Shown: positions 46,396 to 58,252 of the stretch, piece after piece
Position numbering within the stretch: the stretch's first letter is position 1
Layout: every line of letters begins with the position of its first letter
From: Bolinopsis microptera
Lineage: Eukaryota; Ctenophora; Tentaculata; Lobata; Bolinopsidae
Assembly (NCBI RefSeq): GCF_026151205.1
Contig: NC_087074.1
Coordinates: forward strand, 12,319,182-12,383,181
DNA: 64,000 nucleotides
Direction of reading: 5' to 3'
Program-made: the position numbers and the translations under genes
The notes under the pieces: model-generated
What the model was told of the DNA's origin: nothing
What the model saw: the letters and a program-made list of their open reading frames with translations, nothing else
The model's database searches: none

Positions 46396-46885
46396 GTGAT
46401 GCAATTGAAGACCAACACCCAGGATGAAGCCCGTCTGGACGTAGCAGCTGTTGGACTGTATGCACCATTCGAAAGAACATTCTTTGACATCAGGGTCACT
46501 CATCCTAATTGCGACTCCAATACATTTAAGCCACTAGATAAAATCTACAGTGCGCATGAGAAAGAGAAGAAAGATCTCTATGAGGAGAGAGTACTTCAGT
46601 CAGAGAAAGGGTCCTTTGTCCCACTAGTCTTTACAACATCCGGAGGTATGGGCCCACTCTGCACTGTGTTTGTATATCGTATTTCTGAAAGGATAGCTGA
46701 CCACAATAAAGAAGCTATGCCAGGTCAAAAATCACATCAGAACACGATTCAGGTTTGATCTGCTACGAAGCACACTCATAGCACTCAGGGGAATCAGAGG
46801 AAGACAAAAAGCCCAGCACCTTGGACTGGATGACGTATCCTTCTATCTCATTCCTCAGAAGACGAGCTTTGAGCTCTCTTAAGTT
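46396..46885 (+). pseudogene. Retroelement-type C-terminal domain fragment, copy 1
   Basis: Encodes EARLDVAAVG, ERTFFDIRVTHPN, SAHEKEKKDLYEERVLQSEK, FVPLVFTTSGGMGP and, after a frameshift near 46738, RFRFDLLRSTLIALRGIRG. This order recurs at 56835-57345 and is known to me from multicopy, retroelement-linked proteins of many aquatic animals. The FFDIRV strand could belong to a restriction-like nuclease fold; that is inference. It is broken by a frameshift and lacks the N-terminal part. Confidence 0.6.
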
Positions 46886-46956
46886 TGTTTATGTAAATTT
46901 TATAGATAATTTATTGTAGCTTTTATAATGTGTAAAATTTTACGGACAAAATGATC

Positions 46957-47088
46957 GCAGGGGGGACTCCCAACCCACCGCCTCGGCAGGTAGTTGATAC
47001 ACCCTTCACAAGCAAGAGCCACTTTGGAGTTTGGTCTACTTGCTGTGAGGTGTCTCAGCTACATGGGTTGGGGGTCCCCCCTTTTTTT
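46957..47088. mobile_element. Small foldback element
   Basis: GGGGGGACTCCCAACCCA at 46960 is mirrored by TGGGTTGGGGGTCCCCCC near 47064-47083, enclosing about 90 bp. No coding capacity. It could form a strong stem-loop. Confidence 0.55.
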
Positions 47089-47751
47089 TCTTTTTTTTTG
47101 CAATTGGCAGAGCACAATAAAATCAAGTGTTACAATTGCAATTGGTTGATAATATTATGAAGTGAACTAATCAGAGCTTGCAGTAGGTAGAAATCTAGCG
47201 TCTGCCACCACGAAAGAACGGGCGCAATTCGCGGCTAAGGTTTTTTTTACTGAACCTTTAAATTAATAAAATCGAACATTATACACAAATAAGTTCAGCA
47301 ATGGTAATCGTCTAACTATAAGGATAAACACATAAAAGTTAACTACAGTCAATAAATTAATAAATAAAAACGGCAGAAAGTTCAAAAACCAGGGCAGAAA
47401 ATATAACGCTTTGTAATTTAAAAATTGTCAACTAAAAATAAAATTCCAAAATTTCACAGCACAACAAGATGCAATTCGGACCCTCGCCCATCAAACACTC
47501 CCCGACCTTTTATGATCTAGGATTGTTGATCAGGTTTGGAGTGTTGATCAGGTTAAATTAATTCGTACAAGAGGCTCTCCAAATGATTATTTGATTAACA
47601 ATAGATGACCAAGTTACAAGCCGAATAAAGTAGAAACTTTAGTACAGTGAAGAATTACAATTTTTGGCGACGAAGCAATCATGTACATAATACCAATAAC
47701 ACAGTTTTTGGAATGTTATTCCACGATATGAATTTTGTGAGTGTAACTGTT

Positions 47752-47913
47752 GACGGTTGTTACTCGTCTAAATTTCTTCGAAGTAGCGCGCGCCGCTTTC
47801 TTCTCAAACGCAATAGCAGTCAGATATAACCTTACCTGAGGACCCCAGGCTTTAATGTTGATAAACAAGAGATTAGGCGGAATAACAGGCTGAGCGCGGC
47901 CCAGTAAATATAA
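47752..47913 (+). repeat. Family D and family C repeats side by side
   Basis: A partial family D copy (47752-47806, GACGGTTGTTACTCGTC to GCTTTCTTCTC) is followed by a family C copy (47830-47913). Their co-occurrence here and at 10.7-11 kb suggests linked or nested families. Confidence 0.65.
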
Positions 47914-47924
47914 CCTACCTTACT

Positions 47925-48020
47925 CGGGATTATTATAACCGGGATAAAGTGGTGGGTTTTGGAAGATTCCGCCATATTTTCCCGGTCAAACATTTTACCT
48001 GTTTACCAGTCATAAAAAAC
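47925..48020 (+). repeat. Dispersed repeat with inverted GGG/CCC ends, copy 1
   Basis: Shares CCGGGATAA, GGCGGGTTTT-like sequence, TCCGCCATATTTTTCCCGGT and CCAGTCATAAA with 56695-56810. It starts and ends with ACCTTACTCGGGA-type sequence in opposite orientation, so it is a foldback MITE candidate. Confidence 0.5.
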
Positions 48021-48352
48021 CCGCCGACTCAGATTATGGGGTTCCAAGGGGGTGGTGATCATCATATTTTACCTAAAGTCTCAAATGTGCTAGAGAAGAC
48101 TTTTGAAGCAGTGGATGGAGGGCTGTAACTTTATTGGCGGTTGCTATCATAATTTCGTTATAAAAATCACAATTTGGTTATAGAAATCAGATTTCAGGGT
48201 GGACCGTGATTTTCACTTTTCTTGCCCATGAAGTGAGTAAACTGTGCCACTATTTCATGGTCCACGGTGGATTGATTACTGGAGCAGTTGAAGATGCAAA
48301 GCCAAGACGTTCCCCAATACCAAGCGGTGGGCAGGAAATTAAGCTCCGGCTT

Positions 48353-48416
48353 GATTCACGATGTCAATCCTTCGCAGCTCGGTGAGGCACAGTGGTGCAT
48401 CTCGCCGATCTACCGA
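48353..48416 (+). repeat. Short dispersed repeat family B, copy 3
   Basis: Identical in most positions to 12170-12233 and 12433-12497. Here the family A block does not follow. Confidence 0.7.
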
Positions 48417-48419
48417 AGG

Positions 48420-50880
48420 ATTGATGCATAACAACAAGACACGCGCTAAAGACGCGCATTTTCTGAGTGATGTTAACGATAGCTTTAAATTCACTGATGT
48501 CATTATTATTCAGCGTGACCGGTAATAGTTTAAAAATCAGAAGGAGAAAACACATGTTTAAATTACTAAAAAAGGAGTATCACTTTACAGGATTGAATTT
48601 AAATATAGTCATAATAGATAAGAGAGGAATTTGTTTCCCTTTGAATCAATCAAACTAGATGAATTGTTGTAAATACTTAGATCAAACTATCAATCTACAG
48701 GCTATCGTCAAACATGTTGCAAGGCGTCATCTTCAGTGACATAATAGATAAGAGTTTATTAACTATCATGCCAACTTTAGAGACGGTAACCACATTAAAC
48801 TAAAGTTTTCCCAATCAAAATAAAGGGTTTATACAAAATAAAAGGTTTATGCACTAGACTGCGAGACAATTAACCTTATGCAATGCAGGTTAGTATAACT
48901 ATAATATCGGACTGAGTTGAAATTTCTGAGAGCATGATACCCCAAAATAAATATATGCCTGTGTCTGGCAATAGCGTTCAGATGGCTTCCGAACTTGTGC
49001 GGATAAGATAATATAAAAAATACAAATAAACTATAATAACAATCTGAAAATTAATGTATCAGTACAGATCTTATACTCGAAATCAGGCACTTTCAAAACA
49101 TTTCTCTTAAATTATCTTTCTTAACACCGTTCAATTGTAACTTTAAATTAAAATATTATGATGATCCGGACGATGATAAATATTAAATTACAACTGATTA
49201 TATTTATGGATTTCGGCCTGTCGATGCTGGAAGCTGATCAGCTAATCGTTAATCGTTACCATGTGACAAGAATAGTATGATGAACCTCCCAATCAGTATC
49301 TATGTATCAAAAGAAAATATTGATCTAATTCAACTCGTCGGGAGCCCTTTTGAAACATCTCGAAGTTAGAGTGCAGAGTGCATGATTACTGATTATCAGC
49401 ACGATTGGGTGAAACAAAGACGAAACCGTGTGTTGATTAGAATTAAAAGAGGAAGATATTTAGTGATAAATTGTGCACTCTTGCATTTAAGTTTTAATTG
49501 TTAGACTTGTTCGATGTAGGGCCTTTAATTTAACCTAATACTAATGCAGTTACTTAATACTTGGTAAGTCTAGGGAAAACAGGTGCTAGTTGTCGGAAAT
49601 GAAATGGAGTCTGTTCCTGATCGAAGTTACATGATGCTGATAGATTTGATGCAGCTCAGCACTCAGCAGCCACTGTCTTCAAATAGAGTGTTCCAGTTCT
49701 GCAATCTGCAGTCTCAAATGTTTTCGCCCAGCTTTTCTTTTCATCGTGGTTATAGAAGACAGACCTGAAGAAATACTAGTATAATGATAATATAGGTAAC
49801 ACGTCCAGAATGAGTAAAATTGTATTATCGGCAAATTTACTTATGTGAAAACTCCCAACAGGGTGGCGCTGGCCCAGAAGTAACTGCACACAAGCAACCC
49901 TTTAATGATCACGCACGTAATTTGTGTGAAAATATGTAACTCATTTAACGAAGTCAGTGAAAAGAACCTACCTTTATTTACCAATGTCGATTTTTTGCTT
50001 GTGATGAAGTAGTCCTCGCAAATGTGAGATATGTATGTAGTTTGTTTTTAAAAGTAGGATTGTAGTCATAGTCGATGTATAGCGACGGTAGTTTACCAGC
50101 AGCTCCCTGTACAAATAGAAATGTGGTTTTTATATAATATTACTAGTTAAATTAATGAGTACAATGCAGGAATAAAAAAATGTGTCTTAAATGTTTTATA
50201 TTAAATGTGTTATAATTATATTAACCACCTTATATTCGTATAATATGTACTCACAAACAATGATAGTCCCAACTGTTTTTAATTGCTTATAATTTAAACC
50301 TTCTTATTAAATAATTTAGATGACTGTGTCTGATCTAAAATTGCACGAGAAATAGAGAAAATTAGGTCTCAGACAGAACTCGACCGGGATATAACCGGCG
50401 CAGCCGGAATACCGGCTGGTATTTGGCGATTTTGTACCGGTACCGGCCGGGATTTTGGTTTTAGCCGGGATTTTTCAAAATAAATTCAGTTTTTCTCAAC
50501 GTTAATTTGAGTCCAAAATTAACAAATCTGTGAACATTTTCCTAAAACATTTTGACGAAGTCATTGAACAATGGAGACTGGAGTCAATCTATATTTAACA
50601 TAATCATGGGTGTACGAATTATGGACTTCTTTCTGACTTATGACTTAATTATTGTGACTAAGTGTCACGGCTCACGGTCTTGTGTTACCGAGGGACAAGT
50701 AAAACAGAGTTCTCCGGGTAAAGAAAGCATTAATAAATGCTATTCAGTATTCATCCTATTCAATTATTCAGGTAAGGTGATGTAAACTGTAAAGTGATAA
50801 GCTCCAACGTCAAACACCATGTTCAATTAAATAAGTTTAAGTAACCAATACCAGATCACAGGATTGTTATAGTTACGGAG
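48420..50880. other. Gene-free stretch
   Basis: No confidently supported exon. At 49985-50112 the minus strand has a splice-like window (acceptor TTTGTACAG, donor GTAGGT) with an open frame of about 43 codons, but nothing recognisable is encoded. A CCGG-rich patch is at 50385-50480. Confidence 0.4.
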
Positions 50881-51240
50881 ACTGTTGGAAACGATGCAAA
50901 CCAGGATCGGACTCCTATCAGAAATAGTCGACCACCGGTCCAGCCTCCCTCAAACTCAAATGCCCTACCACTACCCCAGACCACATCCACCTCTTCAGCC
51001 AGGAACAGCGCTCCCACTATACCACTACCAGCAGTTCCTACCGCCTCAGAGGATACACTGCACGTGCCCGTTATTCCTCATGCCTCGTCTTAAATGTCCA
51101 GTCCATGAATCCTAGTGCATCAAGTGCGAGTATATGGGAAGTGCCAAAAATCTCAGCTCTTATTCAGGAGAAATCCAAAAACCACTCGTTACCGTTTATT
51201 GCACTTACGGAAACGTGGCTCAAGTCCTACATGTCAGACA
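50880..51240 (+). pseudogene. LINE ORF1/ORF2 junction fragment
   Basis: One frame ends an ORF1-like Pro/Ser/Thr-rich tail (TIPLPAVPTASEDTLHVPVI, then HASS and TAA at about 51090). Just downstream an ORF2-like frame starts ATGAATCCTAGTGC and reaches LPFIALTETWLKSYMSDKY. The ALTETWL block is the signature of LINE AP-type endonucleases. The rest of the endonuclease and the reverse transcriptase are missing. Confidence 0.6.
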
Positions 51241-53502
51241 AATACAAAATGTGCATCACCTCTTTCTCCTGCTGAGCAGAACCTCCCCCTTAAAAGTAAA
51301 CAAATCTGCATCGCCTCCCAACGACAATCCAGATATATTAAGCAGCAGAGACAATCATTTAAGGAGACTTCGATATCTATCAGGATCATGATTATACTGC
51401 CTGAGAACTCAGCACTTCAGGATGAAACATATAATATTTGGTTTTCTCGATTTCATTCATATTTAGACAGAAGTCCGTGTAGATAATTGGTTATAGAATA
51501 ATTGGATATAATTGTATGCGAAGTTGTGTCTGCGAAAATATACGTGTGAACTGGTCATCCCGCAAATGCTGAAAAAGTAGATGTTACCTATCATAAAATA
51601 ACCGCTCGCACCGTACAGTGTACACGACAGAGTTGTGACTGCGTTTACAAATTCTTTATCATATTGATGTGTTGCCATGGCAACCGAAACTCCATCGGAA
51701 GATCGGCCTGTAAGGCATAATCATGATAATACACAGTATCAAAACATTGCCATTGATATCATAGCAACATTCCAGAGATTAGATTATGTGTGTGTAAGAA
51801 AATGTATGTTATAGTATTATACAGTCTGCTAGAACATTCCGTTTACACATGGTGGCCGATAACAACTTGTTTAATTTATCTCCGAATTACACACAAATTT
51901 CTGAAAGTTTCGTAGACTTAAATCAATTACAGAGGGTGTGGCTATTGGCCAGCCCCTCTATTTCACTATTATGGTTGAAACTATAAGAATACAGATTATA
52001 TTGTTACAGTGATTTTACAAAAGTCGAAACAGTAAACACCAATTTGTAGGATACTTTAAATCACACCAAAATTGGTCCCAGAATGCAATGAAATCTGATG
52101 GCGTCTTTTCAGTGAAAAAGAGGCCACACTCTCTGTAATTGATTAAAGTTTAAGAGACCTTTAGAAAATGAGTTATATAATTTGCAACTTAAACTAAGAT
52201 AAATTGAGTATTTATACTCAATTTATCTTAGTTGCATGAGTAATATATATATACTACCCACTATACCACTACCAGCAGTTCCTACCGCCTCAGAGGATAC
52301 ACTGCACGTGCCCGTTATTCCTCATGCCTCGTCTTAAATGTCCAGTCCATGAATCCTAGTGCATCAAGTGCGAGTATATGGGAAGTGCCAAAAATCTCAG
52401 CTCTTATTCAGGAGAAATCCAAAAACCACTCGTTACCGTTTATTGCACTTACGGAAACGTGGCTCAAGTCCTACATGTCAGACAAATACAAAATGTGCAT
52501 CACCTCTTTCTCCTGCTGAGCAGAACCTCCCCCTTAAAAGTAAACAAATCTGCATCGCCTCCCAACGACAATCCAGATATATTAAGCAGCAGAGACAATC
52601 ATTTAAGGAGACTTCGATATCTATCAGGATCATGATTTTACTGCCTGAGAACTCAGCACTTCAGGATGAAACATATAATATTTGGTTTTCTCGATTTCAT
52701 TCATATTTAGACAGAAGTCCGTGTAGATAATTGGTTATAGAATAATTGGATATAATTGTATGCGAAGTTGTGTCTGCGAAAATATACGTGTGAACTGGTC
52801 ATCCCGCAAATGCTGAAAAAGTAGATGTTACCTATCATAAAATAACCGCTCGCACCGTACAGTGTACACGACAGAGTTGTGACTGCGTTTACAAATTCTT
52901 TATCATATTGATGTGTTGCCATGGCAACCGAAACTCCATCGGAAGATCGGCCTGTAAGGCATAATCATGATAATACACAGTATCAAAACATTGCCATTGA
53001 TATCATAGCAACATTCCAGAGATTAGATTATGTGTGTGTAAGAAAATGTATGTTATAGTATTATACAGTCTGCTAGAACATTCCGTTTACACATGGTGGC
53101 CGATAACAACTTGTTTAATTTATCTCCGAATTACACACAAATTTCTGAAAGTTTCGTAGACTTAAATCAATTACAGAGGGTGTGGCTATTGGCCAGCCCC
53201 TCAATTTCACTATTATGGTTGAAACTATAAGAATACAGATTATATTGTTACAGTGATTTTACAAAAGTCGAAACAGTAAACACCAATTTGTAGGATACTT
53301 TAAATCACACCAAAATTGGTCCCAGAATGCAATGAAATCTGATGGCGTCTTTTCAGTGAAAAAGAGGCCACACTCTCTGTAATTGATTAAAGTTTACGAG
53401 ACCTTTAGAAAATGAGTTATATAACTTGCAACTTAAACTAAGATAAATTGAGTATTTATACTCAATTTATCTTAGTTGCATGAGTAATATATATATACTC
53501 TC
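51015..53502 (+). repeat. 1244-bp tandem duplication
   Basis: 51015-52258 and 52259-53502 are nearly identical, differing at a handful of bases (such as ATTATACTG vs ATTTTACTG near 51390/52634). Both carry the endonuclease-start fragment. Each ends with a perfect palindrome (ACTAAGATAAATTGAGTAT mirrored around TT, at 52193-52232 and 53437-53476). The breakpoint lies at CACTATACCACTACC. Confidence 0.92.
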
Positions 53503-53760
53503 ATTTTTTTAGAGCAAACGTAATTTAAATGGCTAAACACAATTCAATAAAATTTGGCTCGATCCGATTATCCAAACTATCAAATAAATGCGAAAATGAA
53601 CCTTCTTTTGAAAACAATGAACACAAATATGTTTCGATTTGACAAATTTCTCGAACCAGTGGTGGTAGTAAGTCATACCAGAACCAATTATTTCAATTGG
53701 GCACTCAGTGACTGAGCTATTAATGCCAACGTTTGCACACTGACTTTTGGCCCACCCTGT
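53503..53760. mobile_element. End of the mariner-like element, inverted
   Basis: Matches the inverted left end of 41574-43143: GAACCAGTGGTGGTAGTAAG, GGGCACTCAGTGACTGAGC and terminal TTTGGCCCACCCTGTA. This end shows the terminus without long G runs. The other half is missing and is replaced by the 1244-bp duplication. Confidence 0.65.
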
Positions 53761-56290
53761 ATATTTATAATATACGGCTGGAAAAAATGTAACTGGATAT
53801 CTGCCACAATGCTGCTATTATTAAGGTTAAAGTAACATTTAGCACATAAAGAAGTCTGGTTTGCTAGGTTTTAATTGGTCGTATAATAACAAATAAAAAT
53901 GAGTTAAGACTACAAAAACGGTCGATAGAACCTAATTATAATACCTGCATCGAGAACTCGACTTCAATGCACTGATAGCGTTGGTACTAACATTCTATCA
54001 AATTATGTCATATCTTGAGACTTGATAGCTGCCTGAAACAGTTTTGAGTCAACATTATCGTGATATTCTAGAAATTGAAACCAATTCTCAACTTTAAAAA
54101 AGCAGGTTTCAATAAATGCCATAGAATTAAATTCTACCTTTTTAAATTTTAAGAATTTGTTGATTCATTAAAATTCTGTCTCAATTAATATATAAGGGTA
54201 CATGCAATGTATTTCGACACGCACTGTAGACTCACTTATTGGATTCGTGCTAGATGCTGTGTACGTCACCCTCTTAACCACCTCTATGGCGAAGATGAGG
54301 ATGGTAAGTGCAAGTACAGTAATGTGAGGAGAGGATGGGTATCATTTAGCACATTTTTGCTGTAGGTTTAAAGTAGCTCTTAGTCAAGGAGTATATAAAT
54401 GACGGCACGACAAGGTTCTGCAACAGATCTCTGAACATGTTATCTTGTGAGCGCCGAGTGAACACTTATAAGAACAAGGCCAGCGATGTAAGACAGTATC
54501 ATTGACTTAGTCCATGCTGGGAGGAAAAAAGCAAGTACAGACGACCGAAAGGAGTCGTGGTTTGGGATCCTGAGTGGGTCTCGATATTGGATAGTGCTTT
54601 TATATATCGGACCTTATGATATTCTCAAGGTCACCAAGACGGCACAGTCTTATGGCGGGAGGTAACGGTACCATCTAAAGAGCAGATTGCTGAATCATAC
54701 AAGTAAAAACTCTACCGGTACAGCAGTCTTACAGCAGACTGAGATTCAAGCGAAAGAATTGTGCTGTTATAATTATGCGGTTAAAGTTCTAGCACCGGGA
54801 GTAGTTGTTCACGGTTTGGAGAGAGCTGAGTAGGCTAGTACGGGATAGAAGGGAAGAAGCAGCTCACTGTTCCAGATGGATCTACTTCTTATCAAGGAAG
54901 AAGGAGTGGTAGGTATAGTAAGGAAGATTGGAGCCTAAGAGTTAACTTAACATCTAGAGGTACCACAAACTTTATCTCGTCGCCAATTGCGAGCTTTAAC
55001 GGGTTTCCTCAAGTGACTCGATAGTTTAATTGTGACAAATCATGATACGAACTTTGATGAACCCATAATAGTATAGTGCAATAATACTATGATAGTATTC
55101 TCATAAGTTCTACCCTTGCAACCGAGTACAATGTACATACTAAGTGATATCAAGCTGCAATCTAAAATTTATTAATTGAATCTCAAAATAACTTCAAATT
55201 TTACCTAATAATTGCGACATCGTTGGAAGTGAGAAATAAAATACATTAAATTTTAATCCAATTCTGCGAGAGAATATTTGCCCAGACAGCTGACAAGAAT
55301 GTATTACCATACTTCCTGTAAATGTGGTAGTTATTAGGTCATATCAAACTTGAAAATTATGTCAAAGTTTTTCTCAGTCTCTGGTGTCAATCACCAGTAG
55401 AGTGCCCAGCCGCACCAAAACAACCTGCGATTTTTACGTGGGAAACATCGTATAATACACATGCTATACACTCTAGTTTTATAGCAGCTACTGATATCAT
55501 GCGGCAGTATTAATAAGCATACAAATTCAGCGCAAAAATTGTAAAGACGACACAAATTCATGCGGGATGTTAATAAATGTGTCCATGTTGAACTCAAACT
55601 CCGACAGAATAATATTTCAAATCGGATATATTATAATTAATCAAATGGTATCTGCTCATGTTCCGTCTATATAAACTACAAAACTTAATAAATTAGTGAA
55701 GTTCTGAAACAAAGATCACGACTAGGTTTTATCAAAATTGAAAAGAAAACCGATCGAAGTGCACTAGAGATATAGTTTAAGTTTAAAGGGTCATCATTAC
55801 TAAAATCTCTTCCTAGCTCCTAGCAATCAAGTTGTTAATCCTAGTTCTACACCTAAACAAGTACAAAATTACAGCCTTACATTTTGAAATTTTTCGATAT
55901 CCAGCTCAACATAAGACTTCGATACCAATAATGCATAATGGGTACATACCGATGATCGGTGTTCGTAAATATTTGATTATTTATAGTATTGAAGTTTAAA
56001 ATCTTCCTAATTATGTAAGAATAACAAAAGGAATCACGTACTAGTGTGCTGTTACGAAAAACAACTATTTAATAAAAATAAATTAACAGTATTCGAGTAC
56101 AAAATTAAAAATACAAACTCCAACATAATCGACAGACAAACTCAATAAATGAAGATTTCGTCGTGAAACGAGCTATATATACAGCTATAACGTAGCGCTC
56201 GACTCCAGTCTGAACCAAAATTAAGTCGCGTTCGTAGGAAATTGACCACCAGCTGCTGGTGGTTCGAATGTTGGTTTGCACACTACTGTG
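53761..56290. other. Gene-free stretch
   Basis: No firm gene. On the minus strand 54236-54352 could encode a membrane helix (ITVLALTILIFAIEVV) ending at a good donor (A|GTGAGT), but no matching acceptor or partner exon was found. The rest is AT-rich. Confidence 0.4.
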
Positions 56291-56345
56291 GTTGCGAGAA
56301 GCATTATTTGATGCGCGCGCGACCCAGTAGTGCATCGCGCTACAA
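56291..56345 (+). repeat. Short dispersed repeat family A, copy 4
   Basis: Carries GTTGCGAGAAGCATTATTTG and CAGTAGTGCATCGCGCTACA as in the 3.2 and 12 kb copies. Confidence 0.7.
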
Positions 56346-56694
56346 AGCTCCGGCTGACCTTCAGAGCAGTAACCCCATTAGCGGACAAAATGAAAGTCTT
56401 GTTAAGACAACAATACAACTTCAAATTTGACGGTCAGCAGCAGGGGGATATCAATAATGATAATGGAGGGGACATTAGCGATAATGAGAATGAGAATACG
56501 CTTTAATGAAGATTTGACTTATTATTGCTATAGATTTATTTTCCTTTAAAAACTAGACGTGTCTTTTTTTCTATTTCTGAGTAATATCAGTAACTGTAAA
56601 TTGAAATAACTTCTTTAACAAGTAACAAAAACAGTAATTTCGGTTGAAAATTTGTTGACCTCTGAAAAAAAACTTGAAAGGTCGGCCACCGGTA

Positions 56695-56810
56695 AATACA
56701 TGACCGGGATAATTTGGCGGGTTTTGGGAAAGTCCGCCATATTTTTCCCGGTTATTAATTTTCCCAGTCATAAATTAACCCGCTATAATATTCCCGAGTA
56801 AGGTAAACTT
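56695..56810 (+). repeat. Dispersed repeat, copy 2 of 47925-48020
   Basis: Contains GACCGGGATAATTTGGCGGG, TCCGCCATATTTTTCCCGGT, CCAGTCATAAATTAACCCG and ends ATTCCCGAGTAAGGTA. It directly precedes the retroelement fragment at 56835. Confidence 0.5.
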
Positions 56811-56834
56811 AAAGGATAGCCCTAAGACATCAGA

Positions 56835-57345
56835 CATGTTCGTGTGGCCAGAAATACTCGGCAAACCATGCGCTCATCTGCAAACTCGGTGGGTATGTGT
56901 CACTGCGGCACAACTCGTTGAGAGACACCTTTGCAGTACTAATGAGAACTGTGAAATGCAAGGATGTGCAGACTGAGCCAGTTCTACTTCCAGTTGATGG
57001 TCTAGAGTTACCAAAGGGAACAGTCCTAGGAGACCAAGCTAGGCTGGACATTTCTGCAAGATCGATTTGGAAAGCTTCAGAGAGGGCATATTTTGATGTA
57101 AGGGTATTCCATGCCCCAGCCCCCTCCAATGCAAGCAAATCGATCCCAGCTATGTACCAGTCCCATGAAAATGAGAAGAAAAGGTGTTACAATGCAAGGG
57201 TTCTGGAAGTAGAGAAAGGAAGCTAAGCTTCACGCCGTTAGTTTTCTCAACATCTGATGGAATGGGTGGTGAAGCTGAAAGACTAGTAAAGAAGCTTGCT
57301 AGCAAGATGGAATACCAAACAGGGCAAAGGTATATTTTCATTGAA
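56835..57345 (+). pseudogene. Retroelement-type zinc-finger and C-terminal domain, copy 2
   Basis: Starts with a CCHC-like pattern (CGQKYSANHALICKLGG, then RHNSLRD), then ARLDISARSIW, RAYFDVRVFHAP, QSHENEKKRCYNARVLEVEK and, after a frameshift near 57225, FTPLVFSTSDGMGGEAERLV. The same domain appears at 46396-46885. A Cys/His finger followed by a possible nuclease fold is the C-terminal plan of R2-type LINEs (inference). It is truncated at about 57345, where mariner-like sequence follows at 57372. Confidence 0.62.
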
Positions 57346-57371
57346 AAATTTCTTGTTTCATTGATGTCTTG

Positions 57372-57783
57372 TGAGAATTGTTAAGGGTGGCCAATTAATT
57401 AAAGGTGACGTGTCACGGTGTCAGTTACCCAGTCAATTTTGTTGACGAGATACACAAAATGCTTGATAACTTCGTCATTTCTAGTAATTCCTGTAGCCTC
57501 ATTTTTCAAATCAGATGCAACATTTAATAACGAATAATCTACCGTCACTGAAAAAATTAGGCGTCCAGCATCAAGCGACAAGAATGTTCAGAAAAAACAA
57601 TATAGGTGTTTTATTATTGAATGGGTGTGGTCTAAAATATTCGAATTTTCAAATTTTGGCGAGGGAATCCTCGAACAAGTAGGTACAGTGTGCCATCTGC
57701 AAAGCAACAACTCTCAAATATAAAACACGGCGGAGGTATAAGACCCAACGTCTGCACACTAACTTTTGGCCCCCAGCCCCTGT
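57372..57783. mobile_element. Right part of the mariner-like element without the LINE
   Basis: Matches 41945-42020 joined directly to 42825-43143. The join at 57443 (TTTTGTT|GACGAGATACAC) is the empty site for the LINE insertion at 42021-42824. It ends GTCTGCACACTAACTTTTGG, then CCCCCAGCCCCTGTA. The left end is missing. Confidence 0.72.
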
Positions 57784-58252
57784 ATTTAATTGTTCATTTG
57801 AATGACCTTTCTTTAAACAAATAAAAACTGTTAATACATTTTACTCCTAGCTGTACATAATCATTATAAAGTATTCCTTGCCATGGCTATAACATCGTTA
57901 GTAGGCTCATATCCAATGTCATCAATATTAAAATCGTACATTTCACATAAAATTGAAAATATAAACAATAAACAATAAAAGTATAGTCAAATAAAAAATT
58001 ACACAGAGCATATTTGTTATGCTGTCCTATTTTCGTATTAAAATTAAAAACAAACTTAAAATTACTGCCAGTTCTCCACAATTCCATGATGCATAACAGC
58101 AAAATAAACAAAATGTCTGGTGAAGGTTCGTCCATGGTTCGTTCAGTGGAGTTGTGCAGTGCTTGCTCAATTTTAGAAGATCTTCTGACACCAGTAAAAA
58201 ACTGTGTTTTACATTATGGCCAACTAGGTCAATTGCTAAGGGTCACTGGTTC

